A stretch of DNA of 47,268 bases, taken from a virus. The position numbers were made by a program, and so were the translations under genes. Shown here piece after piece: positions 24,120-31,643 of the stretch. Numbering within the stretch: position 1 is the first letter of the stretch; each line of letters starts with the position of its first letter. A model generated the notes under the pieces. The model had not been told where the DNA came from. It worked only from the letters and a program-made list of their open reading frames with translations, and ran no database searches. The DNA lies in IMG/VR virus record IMGVR_UViG_3300027881_000021, positions 1 to 47,268 of that record; one strand, given 5' to 3'.

Positions 24120-24484
24120 TATCTTCCCTTAAGCATAACCATAGAAGTTGGAGTTTCCCACACTTTTATCCAAGCAAGTTTTATATCAGCGGAGATGAGG
24201 TAGTAGTTGGAAGCAAAGACTGCCTCTATCCAAAGGGCTAAGGTCTCTGCTGTGGGATTATCAAACTTGCCATTAAGGTAGGTATGGTCAAAGACACTTA
24301 TTACCTCATCTTCCAGCCAGGAACTGAGCTTGGAAAAATCTACTATCATTCCAGTGTCCTCTATCACTTCTCCTTCAATAGCGACTTCTACCTCCCAGCT
24401 ATGCCCATGGAGCTGGGAGCAAGGACCTGGGTAGTTTGGGATGTAATGGGCGGCATCAAACCTAGCTTTCTTTGCTATTATCAT
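24119..24484 (-). CDS. queD: 6-carboxytetrahydropterin synthase QueD
   Basis: 121 residues, family length. FDAAHY and LHGHSW supply the three zinc histidines; PCSQLHGH has the catalytic Cys; GMIVDFSKL, FDHTYLN and PTAETLALWI complete the family signature. It converts dihydroneopterin triphosphate (from FolE) to 6-carboxytetrahydropterin, the QueE substrate. In the leftward operon after a small membrane gene whose end it overlaps by 23 nt. Confidence 0.92.
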   Translation of the reverse strand: MIIAKKARFDAAHYIPNYPGPCSQLHGHSWEVEVAIEGEVIEDTGMIVDFSKLSSWLEDEVISVFDHTYLNGKFDNPTAETLALWIEAVFASNYYLISADIKLAWIKVWETPTSMVMLKGR

Positions 24485-24773
24485 TTAACTCTCCAAAGTA
24501 CACTTTTCTAAAAAACTTCCCAACATCTCCTTTCCAGAACTTCATTACCTCTACATCTAAGATTCTTATCCAGACTCTTATTAGAGTTATGTGGCCAAGG
24601 CTTAGAATCCACAAGGCTCCAAGTAGAAAGGTTATGGATAAAAAGACTGCCCCAGCGAGTGTTAACAGGCATAGTGAGGCTGGGACTAGCAGGAAGTACC
24701 CTATGCCTTTTAATACCTTCTTTAAGAAGTCATCCCAAATCAGACGTTTCCACTCACTCGTTACTAAAGGCAT
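24462..24773 (-). CDS. Membrane protein, 103 aa
   Basis: ATG 24773 is set by TAATG overlap with the gene upstream; the long frame to 24863 is rejected. Two adjacent hydrophobic segments in the middle (about 29-70) flanked by basic ends (KKVLKG, KFWKGDVGKFFRK). Function unknown. Confidence 0.45.
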   Translation of the reverse strand: MPLVTSEWKRLIWDDFLKKVLKGIGYFLLVPASLCLLTLAGAVFLSITFLLGALWILSLGHITLIRVWIRILDVEVMKFWKGDVGKFFRKVYFGELNDNSKES

Positions 24774-25039
24774 TATGGTGCCCCCGGGAAGAATCTGGGT
24801 TTGATTATAAACCAGGTTACTAGGAAGAGGATAAAGCCTCCAAGCAGGACCCAGAATCCCCAATTGAATTTAGTCCTCCACCAAGGTTTCTTTATCCGAC
24901 TCTCCAACTCATCAACAACGGATAGAGCAATGCACTCATTGCAAGCAAAGGGTACTTCCTCATCCCCTTCTATCCATTCTGACAAGTCCATGCCAGGCTT
25001 CCCTTCTTCCTCACACACGATACAGACATTTTGTTCCAT
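24773..25039 (-). CDS. Zinc-knuckle membrane protein, 88 aa
   Basis: CIVC and CNEC are separated by about 24 residues, giving a zinc site at the N-terminus; one strong transmembrane helix (about 60-80) follows. Same ribbon-plus-membrane layout as the product of the gene at 23769. The ATG overlaps the nuclease stop by one base. Confidence 0.5.
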   Translation of the reverse strand: MEQNVCIVCEEEGKPGMDLSEWIEGDEEVPFACNECIALSVVDELESRIKKPWWRTKFNWGFWVLLGGFILFLVTWFIIKPRFFPGAP

Positions 25040-26007
25040 TAGCTAACCTCCTGTATTCTAAAACTAACTATAGGTTTCTCTTTACCGACCTTCATAAGGC
25101 CCTCAGGCCCAAAGTATTTTATAACTAAGCCCTTGTCTATATCAAATCTAGTTGAGGTTCCTCTTAAGACTTTAAGCCCCTCGACTATGAGTACCTCCTT
25201 ATCTCCTATTAGGCCTGGCTCTTCCTTGATATACTTATCTCTAACTTTTATCTGGCCTGTTAAGACAAACCTTGCCTCATCCTTTAACATCTCTCCTACT
25301 TTAACATACTTGTCCCCTGTTTTCCACTTCTCAACTACTTCTTCAGCGGAGATGGATTTTAGGCCAGAAAAGTCAAGAACCTGACCAAAGCAGTTTACTC
25401 CACAGTGGGCACACAATGATATCTCTTTGGGTTTTGGAACCCATCCTTCCATTCGTATCTTATCTGCCCAGCCTATTATGGGAAGTATAAAGTTTCTTTC
25501 CAGAGGTACTACAATACTGTGATAGTCATTGTGCTCCTTCTTCTTAACAAAGAACTCACACCTTTCCAAGCCCCTTCCTAGCATATAGGCATTTACTTGG
25601 CATCTCTCCCCCTGGAACCATGCTAAGCCTCTAGACCGGAAGTTTTCAAATCTATAGCTTGCCCAAGCTTTGTGTTCCCAAAGCATTCTCTCTATAACAT
25701 TTACCTCTCCATCTATTTGGCCAGGAATACAGGACTTTCCAACATTCACCCTTGCTTGTCTGTTCTTTACAGTAACTCCGAGTTCTTCCTTTAATCTCCT
25801 TACTGACTGTTCTTCCTGGTCCCATCCATCCTCAAGGTTCATAAGCTCTGGGCCTGATAGATCCTCGTCCCAGTATTTCTCAGTATGGACCAGATAAAGC
25901 CTATAAGGACAAGGGAACAGAGCAGAGCAACTTATACCAGGTTCTCTGTCAGGCCGAGGAATCTTCCCTCGGGATTTAACTGCCTCTTTTAGCATAGTTG
26001 CTAACAT
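25039..26007 (-). CDS. PD-(D/E)XK nuclease (Cas4/RecB-like)
   Basis: 322 residues, ATG with GGGAGAGGATTCTTAG upstream. SCSALFPCPYRLYL near the start and LCAHCGVNCFG later are cysteines like the Fe-S site of Cas4/AddB nucleases. The nuclease core shows GWDQEEQSVRRL (helix Glu), PGQIDGEV (Asp) and LWEHKAW (E-x-K), then QVNAYM. Such phage exonucleases resect DNA ends for annealing by Rad52-like proteins, also encoded here. The extra C-terminal 100 residues are of unknown function. Confidence 0.75.
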   Translation of the reverse strand: MLATMLKEAVKSRGKIPRPDREPGISCSALFPCPYRLYLVHTEKYWDEDLSGPELMNLEDGWDQEEQSVRRLKEELGVTVKNRQARVNVGKSCIPGQIDGEVNVIERMLWEHKAWASYRFENFRSRGLAWFQGERCQVNAYMLGRGLERCEFFVKKKEHNDYHSIVVPLERNFILPIIGWADKIRMEGWVPKPKEISLCAHCGVNCFGQVLDFSGLKSISAEEVVEKWKTGDKYVKVGEMLKDEARFVLTGQIKVRDKYIKEEPGLIGDKEVLIVEGLKVLRGTSTRFDIDKGLVIKYFGPEGLMKVGKEKPIVSFRIQEVS

Positions 26008-26111
26008 CTAAGAATCCTCTCCCATAGATTAGAATACCAGATATCAAATAATATAAGAGAAGCCACTATATAGAGATGGAAATTAAGAAGGGCCTCAGCT
26101 ATTTTTAGCAT
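26001..26111 (-). CDS. 36-residue membrane peptide
   Basis: A short frame overlapping the next gene upstream by TAATG and the nuclease start by 7 nt (ATGTTAG). The sequence is one hydrophobic helix (NFHLYIVASLILFDIWY) with short polar ends. Position-based support. Confidence 0.4.
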   Translation of the reverse strand: MLKIAEALLNFHLYIVASLILFDIWYSNLWERILRC

Positions 26112-26299
26112 TATCTAACTTCTCTCCAAGAAAAGCCACTTGCTAGGTTGAGGGCAAAGGCAAGTAGCAGATAGCCTTGGATGGCGCTGTTCTCCCCGGC
26201 TCTTAGAAGTTGGGTAACCTCTGGTTCTTCTATGGTATACCTCTTTCCATTACCCCACTCAGCTGTTATCTTAACTATTTTCTGCTCGTCCTGCTTCAT
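26111..26299 (-). CDS. Hypothetical protein, 62 aa
   Basis: Soluble small protein (MKQDEQKIVKITAEWGNG...) with a hydrophobic C-terminal stretch (AIQGYLLLAFALNLASG). Overlaps the QueE-like gene by 29 nt. Function unknown. Confidence 0.4.
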   Translation of the reverse strand: MKQDEQKIVKITAEWGNGKRYTIEEPEVTQLLRAGENSAIQGYLLLAFALNLASGFSWREVR

Positions 26300-26792
26300 A
26301 GACTCTAATCCCCTTACCTTTTACTAGATCCCAGACCTCTTGTCTGTTTGGAACTATAAGTGCAAGTAATGCTTGGACATCCTTAGTAGCAGTGAGGAAG
26401 CCAAGAACATCATTACCCTTATAGATAAGCATATCTTGCCTGGGTCTCATAGCATGGTAGTTGAACTTGGAATCTTCCTTGTACCAGATAATCCATCTAT
26501 CAACTGAAGGGAACCATCCTGGAGTTCCAAAGGAGCCATTATCCTCAATCTCAATCTTCAAACCAATCTGGCCGCTTTTGCTCCCTTGGACAAAGGCCCC
26601 CATACCTCTTTCTCCTACTGGGTCCCCTCTAATTACTACCCAATCACCTCTTTGGCAGCCTAAGGCAAAAAGCCTCTTGGCCGTCTCAGCAGGAGTAAGA
26701 TTCATCCCGACTCCACAGTCTATGTAGTAGACGGGCAATCCATAACTTACTCCAAGTGTTCTGTAACCCTGATGTATCTTAAAGATATTCAT
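26271..26792 (-). CDS. QueE-like protein lacking the Fe-S cysteines
   Basis: 173 residues. By eye it parallels the QueE encoded at 22035: IFKIHQGYRTLGVSYGLPVY with IFYSIQGEGVHAGLPMAF, GDWVVIRGDPV with SWVCITGGEPL, and LKIEIEDNGSFGTPGW with FITVETNGSVPKPGW. The region where QueE has its three cluster cysteines and CDT is missing (YIDCGVGM then straight to the next helix), so no 4Fe-4S cluster or radical chemistry is expected. Possibly a binding partner or regulator of the pathway. Resemblance is by inspection only. Confidence 0.5.
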   Translation of the reverse strand: MNIFKIHQGYRTLGVSYGLPVYYIDCGVGMNLTPAETAKRLFALGCQRGDWVVIRGDPVGERGMGAFVQGSKSGQIGLKIEIEDNGSFGTPGWFPSVDRWIIWYKEDSKFNYHAMRPRQDMLIYKGNDVLGFLTATKDVQALLALIVPNRQEVWDLVKGKGIRVYEAGRAENS

Positions 26793-26805
26793 TCTTATAC
26801 CCCCA

Positions 26806-27013
26806 GGCGGCGCTGGTACTCAGCGCCGCCAATACCAAAGAGAGGAGAAAACAAATTTGGGTACCTGCCTAGAGCATTGCTAGGTACTTCAGCACCAGGA
26901 GTTGTGCTTACTCCCCAATTAAACGCCTTGTAGAGACGTGCCCTACCCTTATGGGACCGGGAGGTAACAGACGTGCAGATCCGCCTTGCAGGACTTTCCG
27001 GTGGTACCCAAAT
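26806..27013 (-). ncRNA. Candidate structured RNA
   Basis: An 11-bp perfect long-range helix (26855-26865 with 27003-27013, ATTTGGGTACC and its complement) encloses several hairpins: CCTAG/CTAGG (26868-26872 with 26880-26884), AGCAC/GTGCT with a loop that can pair with a nearby GGAGT (pseudoknot), ACGTC/GGCGT and CCC/GGG. Just outside is a 10-bp GC-rich hairpin with a 5-nt loop (26806-26830). A 74-codon frame crosses it (27019 to 26795) but uses CGG, CGT, CGC and ACG codons that its neighbours avoid. Strand is assumed from the surrounding operon. Could still be a protein gene. Confidence 0.4.
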
Positions 27014-27021
27014 CTTCATAA

Positions 27022-27240
27022 CTAAAACTCACACGAAGGACAGATATAGAGTCTACTGCCCTCCACTCTTTGTGCCTTGGCCTTCCTTTGGAGTGTGGGA
27101 CCTAATTCTTGAAGTAGAAAAGTATGGCACCCACGCTCTAAGCTATTACAGCTAAAACACCTTCCCAACATTGGCTCACAATCCTTCCTCGCATTATGTA
27201 GCTCAATAGGAGGTAGCCTTTTAATCCTCCTTCCCTTCAT
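27022..27240 (-). CDS. Small Cys-rich protein, 72 aa
   Basis: Basic N-terminus (KGRRIKRL), then CEPMLGRCFSCNSLERGC and a terminal CPSC: two half-sites of a zinc finger separated by a basic linker. Starts exactly where the upstream gene stops. Function unknown. Confidence 0.5.
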   Translation of the reverse strand: MKGRRIKRLPPIELHNARKDCEPMLGRCFSCNSLERGCHTFLLQELGPTLQRKAKAQRVEGSRLYICPSCEF

Positions 27241-27495
27241 CTAATCTTCCTCCGGCATATCAGGAACCTTACTTCCGTGAGCCTCCTGCCATGCTTTCAT
27301 AGCTTCAACTTGGATCCTGGCAGCTTCTACTATGTTCTCTGCAGCGCCGTTAGCCTCAGCTTGGTCTGCCCAGAACCAGACAATCATTGGTGCTATTTTG
27401 TCTTGTGCTCTGATAAGGAAAACAGGTTCCTCTGCTGGTATTAGGTTGGCAGAGTCCTGAATCCTTTCTTGGTAGTCCTTTCTAGCATGGAACAT
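27241..27495 (-). CDS. Hypothetical helical protein, 84 aa
   Basis: ATG with AAAGGAGGTAGCAATCA upstream; that ribosome site is in one copy of a 29-bp direct repeat (see the repeat at 27502). Ala/Glu-rich helices, acidic C-terminus. Function unknown. Confidence 0.5.
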   Translation of the reverse strand: MFHARKDYQERIQDSANLIPAEEPVFLIRAQDKIAPMIVWFWADQAEANGAAENIVEAARIQVEAMKAWQEAHGSKVPDMPEED

Positions 27496-27501
27496 TGATT
27501 G

Positions 27502-27728
27502 CTACCTCCTTTCTTAAGTCTTCTAAGCTAATTACTCTGGCTTCCTCCCACTCACAAAGCATCCACAATTGGGGCAGACTAGGTCTCTTATATAGTCATA
27601 TATTCTGGTCCCTTTGGGTATGGCCAGATCTTTCTGGACCCAACCACAATTAGAGCACTTGGTTATGTGGGTATAGGTTTCTTCCTTATTTGGCAATTTC
27701 TACCTCCTTTCTTAAATCTTCTAAGCTA
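27502..27728. repeat. 29-bp direct repeat carrying a ribosome site
   Basis: Two 29-bp copies (27502-27530 and 27700-27728) differ at one base. Read leftward, the copy at 27700 encodes the end of the UvrD-like helicase and supplies the AAAGGAGGT for the 54-residue zinc protein. The copy at 27502 is non-coding and supplies AAAGGAGGT for the next gene. The zinc-protein gene thus sits between the copies like an inserted cassette. Confidence 0.85.
27532..27696 (-). CDS. 54-residue zinc-ribbon protein
   Basis: TTG 27696, preceded by AAAGGAGGTAGAAA and overlapping the helicase's last codons. CSNCGW and CPNCGC form a classic four-cysteine ribbon with a 27-residue spacer. Lies between two copies of a 29-bp repeat, hinting at cassette insertion. 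Function unknown. Confidence 0.6.
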   Translation of the reverse strand: MPNKEETYTHITKCSNCGWVQKDLAIPKGTRIYDYIRDLVCPNCGCFVSGRKPE

Positions 27729-28603
27729 AAGACCTCTTTAAATTCTTTTGAGGCCCTTGCTATAGCAACATAGTAAACCCTGATTTCTTCCTCTTGGTCT
27801 ATATTGGGAAACCAGTTGTAGAGAATAACCTTGTTAAACTCAAGGCCTTTGGATTGGTGGCAGGTCATTACTCTTAAACTGCTTTCCCCCAGGTAAGTTT
27901 TCTCCTTGTTGTCTCCATACTCTACAGACAACCTTAGGGTATGAGGAATACTGACTGATAGTAGGTACTTTGAGACTTGGAAAACATCATCATTGGTTCT
28001 GCAGAGAATAGCAGTTAGTCCTGTGTCTCTAACTTCCCTACTAACTAGGTTTCTTCCAAAGATTTTATTCAGCTTCTCTACAATCTCTGGACAGGAACGA
28101 TAGTTATTATGGAGGTTGATTTCCTCACATCCCATCTTCTTGAACAAGGTAATAACTTGAGGCCCCATTGCTCCTTGGAATCCATATATGGACTGGTATG
28201 GGTCTCCTACTGCAAAGATGTTACTTCCTACTAGGGAAAGTGCTACATCCATCTCTTCGGGATTAAGGTCCTGAACCTCATCTAGAGCAATCCAATCAAA
28301 CTTAGGTCTATCTTCTTCCATCAAGGTTCTCCAAAGAAGTCCAGGATAACCCCAGGATTCCTTCCATCCCACTAATCCACAGCAATAGCTATGAATAGTA
28401 GATGCTGGAATCCCAGGTATCCTATTTTGCATTTCCCTTGCTGCTCCTCTGGTAAAAGTAAGACAGAGTATATTCTCAGGAGAGTTAAAGATCTTCCTTG
28501 CTTTCTCTGTCAGGACTCTTGTCTTACCGCTACCAGGACCGGCAATGCAAAGAGCACTGCCATTGTAGTCAACTACCGCTTGTTGTTCTTTATCCAGGTC
28601 CAT
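27686..28603 (-). CDS. Compact UvrD/PcrA-like superfamily 1 helicase
   Basis: Start at ATG 28603 (GGAGAG 10 nt upstream), giving 305 residues. Motifs in order: LDKEQQAVVD (Q), AGPGSGKT (I), TFTRGAAREM (Ia), DEVQDL (II), VGDPYQSIYGFQGA (III), NYRS (IV), TCHQSKGLEF (V), YVAIARA (VI). At about half the size of UvrD it lacks most of the 1B and 2B subdomains, like some phage mini-helicases. Likely a 3'-5' DNA helicase for replication or repair. Confidence 0.88.
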   Translation of the reverse strand: MDLDKEQQAVVDYNGSALCIAGPGSGKTRVLTEKARKIFNSPENILCLTFTRGAAREMQNRIPGIPASTIHSYCCGLVGWKESWGYPGLLWRTLMEEDRPKFDWIALDEVQDLNPEEMDVALSLVGSNIFAVGDPYQSIYGFQGAMGPQVITLFKKMGCEEINLHNNYRSCPEIVEKLNKIFGRNLVSREVRDTGLTAILCRTNDDVFQVSKYLLSVSIPHTLRLSVEYGDNKEKTYLGESSLRVMTCHQSKGLEFNKVILYNWFPNIDQEEEIRVYYVAIARASKEFKEVFSLEDLRKEVEIAK

Positions 28604-28925
28604 CTTTGAGAAACTCTCCAGGCCACTCCTTGCTAACAATTCTAGAGGAGTGAGTAAGTTGCCTGTCAATCCTCTTATCTAGTTTGGTCTCAGGATTCTT
28701 TACTATAACAATACCAAAATCCCATTTTCTATTCTGGCAAATAAGGTAGACCAGACCTAATGTAAGCTTGAAGGAGTGCCTACTGGATACTATCAGGTTG
28801 CTGTCTATAAAGATGAGCATACCTTTAAGAGCCTCAGGAGTCTCTGCCATCTTAACAAGCTCTCTGGCCTGGGCCTCCGTAGTAACGAGCATATACCTGC
28901 TCTCAACAGTTAGCTTGCTTAGCAT
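28590..28925 (-). CDS. Hypothetical protein, 111 aa
   Basis: Alpha-beta pattern (MLVTTEAQARELV, GMLIFIDSN, KLTLGLVYLICQ, DFGIVIVKN) resembling a small Rossmann-like domain, with a basic C-terminus. Lies between QueF and the helicase with one base or short overlaps. No family identified. Confidence 0.5.
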   Translation of the reverse strand: MLSKLTVESRYMLVTTEAQARELVKMAETPEALKGMLIFIDSNLIVSSRHSFKLTLGLVYLICQNRKWDFGIVIVKNPETKLDKRIDRQLTHSSRIVSKEWPGEFLKDGPG

Positions 28926-29342
28926 CTATTCATCCCCAACAGGAAAGTCCCCAGCAAAGATAGTTGGGTAGGTTCCTCCTCTCACATTAAACTCGCCAGT
29001 AACAGTAAGCTTCCGAGGCTCTAGCACACTTCTCAAATCCCTCTCAATCTGAAAGGTAACAGCCTCGTGGAAGTGTCCCTCGCTGCGGAAAGAGTTGAGA
29101 TAGAACTTCAGGCTCTTAAGTTCCACACAGACTTTTTCTGGGATATACTTGATGTTGAAGTTGGCAAAGTCAGGTTGAGAAGTTCTAGGACAAAGACAGG
29201 TAAACTCCGGAAACTCAATATTGACCAGAACTGGGCCAGGAGTAGGAAAAACCTCCAATGCCTTCCCGCTGGGTGTGAGTCTCCTTTCAAGTTCCACTTC
29301 TTTTTTCTGTAGTCCATACAGTTCCTCTAATGATTGTTCCAA
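28926..29342 (-). CDS. queF: preQ0 reductase QueF (7-cyano-7-deazaguanine reductase)
   Basis: 138 residues, TTG start after AGGAGGAATACC. FTCLCPRTSQPDFANF holds the catalytic Cys (in LCP) and Asp (PDF); CVELKSLKFYLNSFR is the QueF NADPH motif; EGHFHE follows, then the C-terminal GEFNVRGGTYP. This keeps the reductase signature, unlike the amidinotransferase QueF-L of archaea. It should reduce the preQ0 nitrile to preQ1, so the DNA base made here may be preQ1. Next to the DpdA-like gene. Confidence 0.9.
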   Translation of the reverse strand: MEQSLEELYGLQKKEVELERRLTPSGKALEVFPTPGPVLVNIEFPEFTCLCPRTSQPDFANFNIKYIPEKVCVELKSLKFYLNSFRSEGHFHEAVTFQIERDLRSVLEPRKLTVTGEFNVRGGTYPTIFAGDFPVGDE

Positions 29343-29364
29343 GGTATTCCTCCTAATTTACTTT

Positions 29365-29454
29365 TTAGATACCACTAAGGCAAGAGCACCCTCCTCTCAT
29401 TACTACTATAATTAGGACAGAACAGATTACTAGAAAGAGGAGGGCTTTCTTCAC
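29365..29454 (-). CDS. 29-residue membrane peptide
   Basis: GTG 29454 overlaps the DpdA-like stop (GTGA). One hydrophobic helix (ALLFLVICSVLIIVVM) then RGGCSCLSGI. Sits between DpdA-like and QueF genes. Small and position-based. Confidence 0.4.
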   Translation of the reverse strand: MKKALLFLVICSVLIIVVMRGGCSCLSGI

Positions 29455-30179
29455 GGAAGGTTTCTCCTCAGTAGAGCAATGTTAAGGACTATCCGGACCC
29501 AGGCTTTCTGGTCTAGTTCCAATTTCTCCATTCTATTGAAAGTTGGAGTAGATTTGGATTCCAGAGGATCTAGAATATCCTTTCCTTCCAGGCCGAGCAT
29601 TACTGGGATACCAGTATCAATAGTAGCTACCATAGGATTACCGTGATACCAGAAGAACTCATCCAGTGAAGTATACCCCAATAGATGAATTAGATACCCC
29701 TGGTCCTTTGGAATATTGGAGATAAACAGGGCCCGGCGTAGACCCATGAGCCAGGGAGGCTCATTCCTTGAGCTGCAGAGGTCATAAGGGATACATATAA
29801 TCCCAGCGGGATAGGCCTGAAAGCACTCCCAGGCTTCCACAAAGCTTCTGCCTTGGACTACTTTAGCAATCTTCTCTGGAGGGAGTATTTTTACACACTC
29901 TCTATAAGCCTCTAGGGTCTTACCAGAATCCCCCAGAAAGTCAGGAGCAACTACATAGGTGCCATTTACCTTATCAAAGGCTTCCTTCATTTGCTCCACG
30001 CTTAAGGGCATAGAAAGTTCATTAACAGAGTTGTCCACAAACTTTAAGTTTCCAGACTTTCTATACCACTCAGCATAGGTTTCATCCTCCAGGACCTTGT
30101 GGGCTAGAACCCAATCAAAGTCAGCAAGGGGCTGGACCATCTCCAGCATGTCTGTTCTACATTCTAATGCAAGTCTCAC
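29451..30179 (-). CDS. dpdA: DpdA-like 7-deazaguanine DNA transglycosylase (TGT superfamily)
   Basis: 242 residues, GTG start. The pattern fits phage DpdA/TGT barrels: LKFVDNSVNELSMPLS (corresponding to the family's DNG region), VVAPDFLGDSGKTLE, KVVQGRSFVEAW, GIICIPYDL, YLIHLLGY, and VATIDTGIPVMLGLEG with the Asp expected to be the nucleophile. DpdA swaps guanine in DNA for a 7-deazaguanine base. QueF lies directly downstream and FolE two genes upstream, with the rest of the pathway in the operon. Shorter than bacterial DpdA and TGT, so it may need a partner. Confidence 0.72.
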   Translation of the reverse strand: MRLALECRTDMLEMVQPLADFDWVLAHKVLEDETYAEWYRKSGNLKFVDNSVNELSMPLSVEQMKEAFDKVNGTYVVAPDFLGDSGKTLEAYRECVKILPPEKIAKVVQGRSFVEAWECFQAYPAGIICIPYDLCSSRNEPPWLMGLRRALFISNIPKDQGYLIHLLGYTSLDEFFWYHGNPMVATIDTGIPVMLGLEGKDILDPLESKSTPTFNRMEKLELDQKAWVRIVLNIALLRRNLP

Positions 30180-30182
30180 TGT

Positions 30183-30341
30183 TTAATCAAAACCTCCTTT
30201 TTTATTTATGTAGTAGGCTAGCACATAGCCAATCATAAGCCAAAGAAAGCAGATAAGGCCAAAGGCCGACCTTGTGACTATACATATTAGGAATCCTAGA
30301 GCTATAGTTAAACCTAAGGCCCATCCGTCTGTTTTTGACAC
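30183..30341 (-). CDS. 52-residue two-helix membrane protein
   Basis: GTG 30341 to TAA 30183 fills the gap between the Nmad1-like and DpdA-like genes and overlaps the former by 28 nt. Two hydrophobic helices span nearly all of it; the C-terminal codons (KKGGF) carry the AAAGGAGG that serves the DpdA-like gene. Function unknown. Confidence 0.45.
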   Translation of the reverse strand: MSKTDGWALGLTIALGFLICIVTRSAFGLICFLWLMIGYVLAYYINKKGGFD

Positions 30342-30604
30342 CCCTCCTCCAATCTTTCTAGATGTCTGTAGCAGAATACAAAGTAGTTTATACCATCAAG
30401 ACAATCCTCCTTGAATCTATCTATGTTTTCTTTCCACCTACTACTTTCAAACATAGTCCTCATTTGACTACCTTTTTTATAGGCAGAATGAACTGAGCTT
30501 CCTAGGCCTTCTTCCCTCCAAGAACCCTCATAGTCCTTTTCCCGCTCCTCCATAAGTGCCATTGCTTTCTCATAGATATATCTTACCTCATCCAAGGTCT
30601 TCAA
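30314..30604 (-). CDS. Nmad1/DUF1599-like nucleotide-modification-associated protein
   Basis: Start set at TTG 30604, nine bases after GGAGG and overlapping the FolE stop; the longer frame to 30763 is within FolE. The 96 residues show the Nmad1 pattern: REKDYEGSWREEGLGSS, AYKKGSQMRTM, and a late DCLDGINYFVFCYRHLE. This family is reported to accompany modified-base synthesis genes in phages and islands. It may handle a modified nucleotide. Next to FolE and near DpdA. Confidence 0.6.
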   Translation of the reverse strand: MKTLDEVRYIYEKAMALMEEREKDYEGSWREEGLGSSVHSAYKKGSQMRTMFESSRWKENIDRFKEDCLDGINYFVFCYRHLERLEEGCQKQTDGP

Positions 30605-31176
30605 TCCTTCATACCTCCTTGAGATATATGCCAGTAAAACTCCTGGCGAACTTCTGGTTCTGTTTTGAAGGAGCCCTTTAGCACTGCAGTAGAGACATCC
30701 AAGACCTGGCTTACTCCTCTGCATCCAATACAGCCATGTCTTCCAACTACATAGATCCCACAACCCTCAGGATTTAGATTACTCCAAACAGCCTCTGCTA
30801 GCTCTCTAGTGTATTGCTCCTGCATAATAGGGCACTTACCCATAGTTACTGCAACTCTAGCAAACTTGGAGAGGCCAAGAACTTTACCAGTAGGTATATA
30901 TCCAATGTGTACTTGGAAGTTACAAGGTAGGATATGGTGAGGACAGAAAGTCCAGACATTTATAGGTCTGGTCACCAGCATCTCATCATATTTGTCCTCA
31001 AAGGTTCTACCAAAACAGGCAAGGACTTCTGCCTCAATAACACCTCGGGGCCAACACATCTCCGCTATGAGACGTTGTAATCTTTCCCCTGAGCCATCAA
31101 ATTGCTCAGCACCATCCCATCCATAATAAAGGACCTTAAAGGCATCTTCTATTTCTTGGAAAATATTAACTTCCAC
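30601..31176 (-). CDS. folE: GTP cyclohydrolase I FolE
   Basis: 191 residues, usual family size. FCPHHILPC carries zinc ligands and catalytic His; HIGYIPTGKVLGLSKFARV, MQEQYTRELAEAV and GRHGCIGCRGV complete the signature (third zinc Cys in the last). It turns GTP into dihydroneopterin triphosphate, the first step of 7-deazaguanine synthesis; QueD uses the product. GTG start overlaps the previous membrane gene by 11 nt. Confidence 0.92.
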   Translation of the reverse strand: MEVNIFQEIEDAFKVLYYGWDGAEQFDGSGERLQRLIAEMCWPRGVIEAEVLACFGRTFEDKYDEMLVTRPINVWTFCPHHILPCNFQVHIGYIPTGKVLGLSKFARVAVTMGKCPIMQEQYTRELAEAVWSNLNPEGCGIYVVGRHGCIGCRGVSQVLDVSTAVLKGSFKTEPEVRQEFYWHISQGGMKD

Positions 31177-31627
31177 TCTCTATTCCTTCCTCCCTCCAAT
31201 CTTCTAGGAAGCCTGCTATAAACTTTGCTTGCTCCTTATTCCAGTAGATTGAATAAGCAAGCATCCCTGCTAGGGGGAAGAAGATTATCCAGATTGGTGC
31301 TCCTGTATTCCCTGAGAGGAAGAAGAGGCCAACAAAGACTGCAAAGCATCCTACAAGGACACCTACCAGCTTCTTTTGAGTGAACCTGAAGAACCTGCTA
31401 GTAGCGACTGCCCTAATGTCTCTCTCATCAAGCTTGAGCATAACTATTCCTCCTTTTTTATACTTTTCTATTACTTCCCCTAGGGTGTGGGGACCTAATT
31501 TAATGGAAAGTATCTGGTCGGTAATCTTGAAAGTGATATTCTTAGGGTTAAGGGTATCAAATCCTTCTATATCACCTGTTCCATCAGACCAAATTATCTT
31601 TACTATCTCTTCCCTTGTTTCTTCCAA
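31166..31627 (-). CDS. Two-helix membrane protein, 153 aa
   Basis: TTG 31627 after AAGGAATAGACA. The first 80 residues are soluble and beta-rich; two hydrophobic helices follow (about 86-125), then a short charged tail. Start of a run of small membrane proteins between QueC and FolE. Unknown. Confidence 0.5.
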   Translation of the reverse strand: MEETREEIVKIIWSDGTGDIEGFDTLNPKNITFKITDQILSIKLGPHTLGEVIEKYKKGGIVMLKLDERDIRAVATSRFFRFTQKKLVGVLVGCFAVFVGLFFLSGNTGAPIWIIFFPLAGMLAYSIYWNKEQAKFIAGFLEDWREEGIESGS

Positions 31628-31643
31628 TGTCTATTCCTTTGAG

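Noticed and set aside
26970-27013. GGAAAGTCC on the - strand as an RNase P RNA signature
   Set aside because: The other conserved RNase P segments are absent, and the element is too short.
26795-27019. 74-aa frame as a normal protein gene
   Set aside because: Codon use differs from neighbours, and the segment is full of perfect inverted repeats; I list it as a candidate RNA, though a protein is not excluded.
30605-30763. Long form of the Nmad1-like gene
   Set aside because: It would lie inside folE in another frame; the TTG at 30604 has a proper ribosome site.
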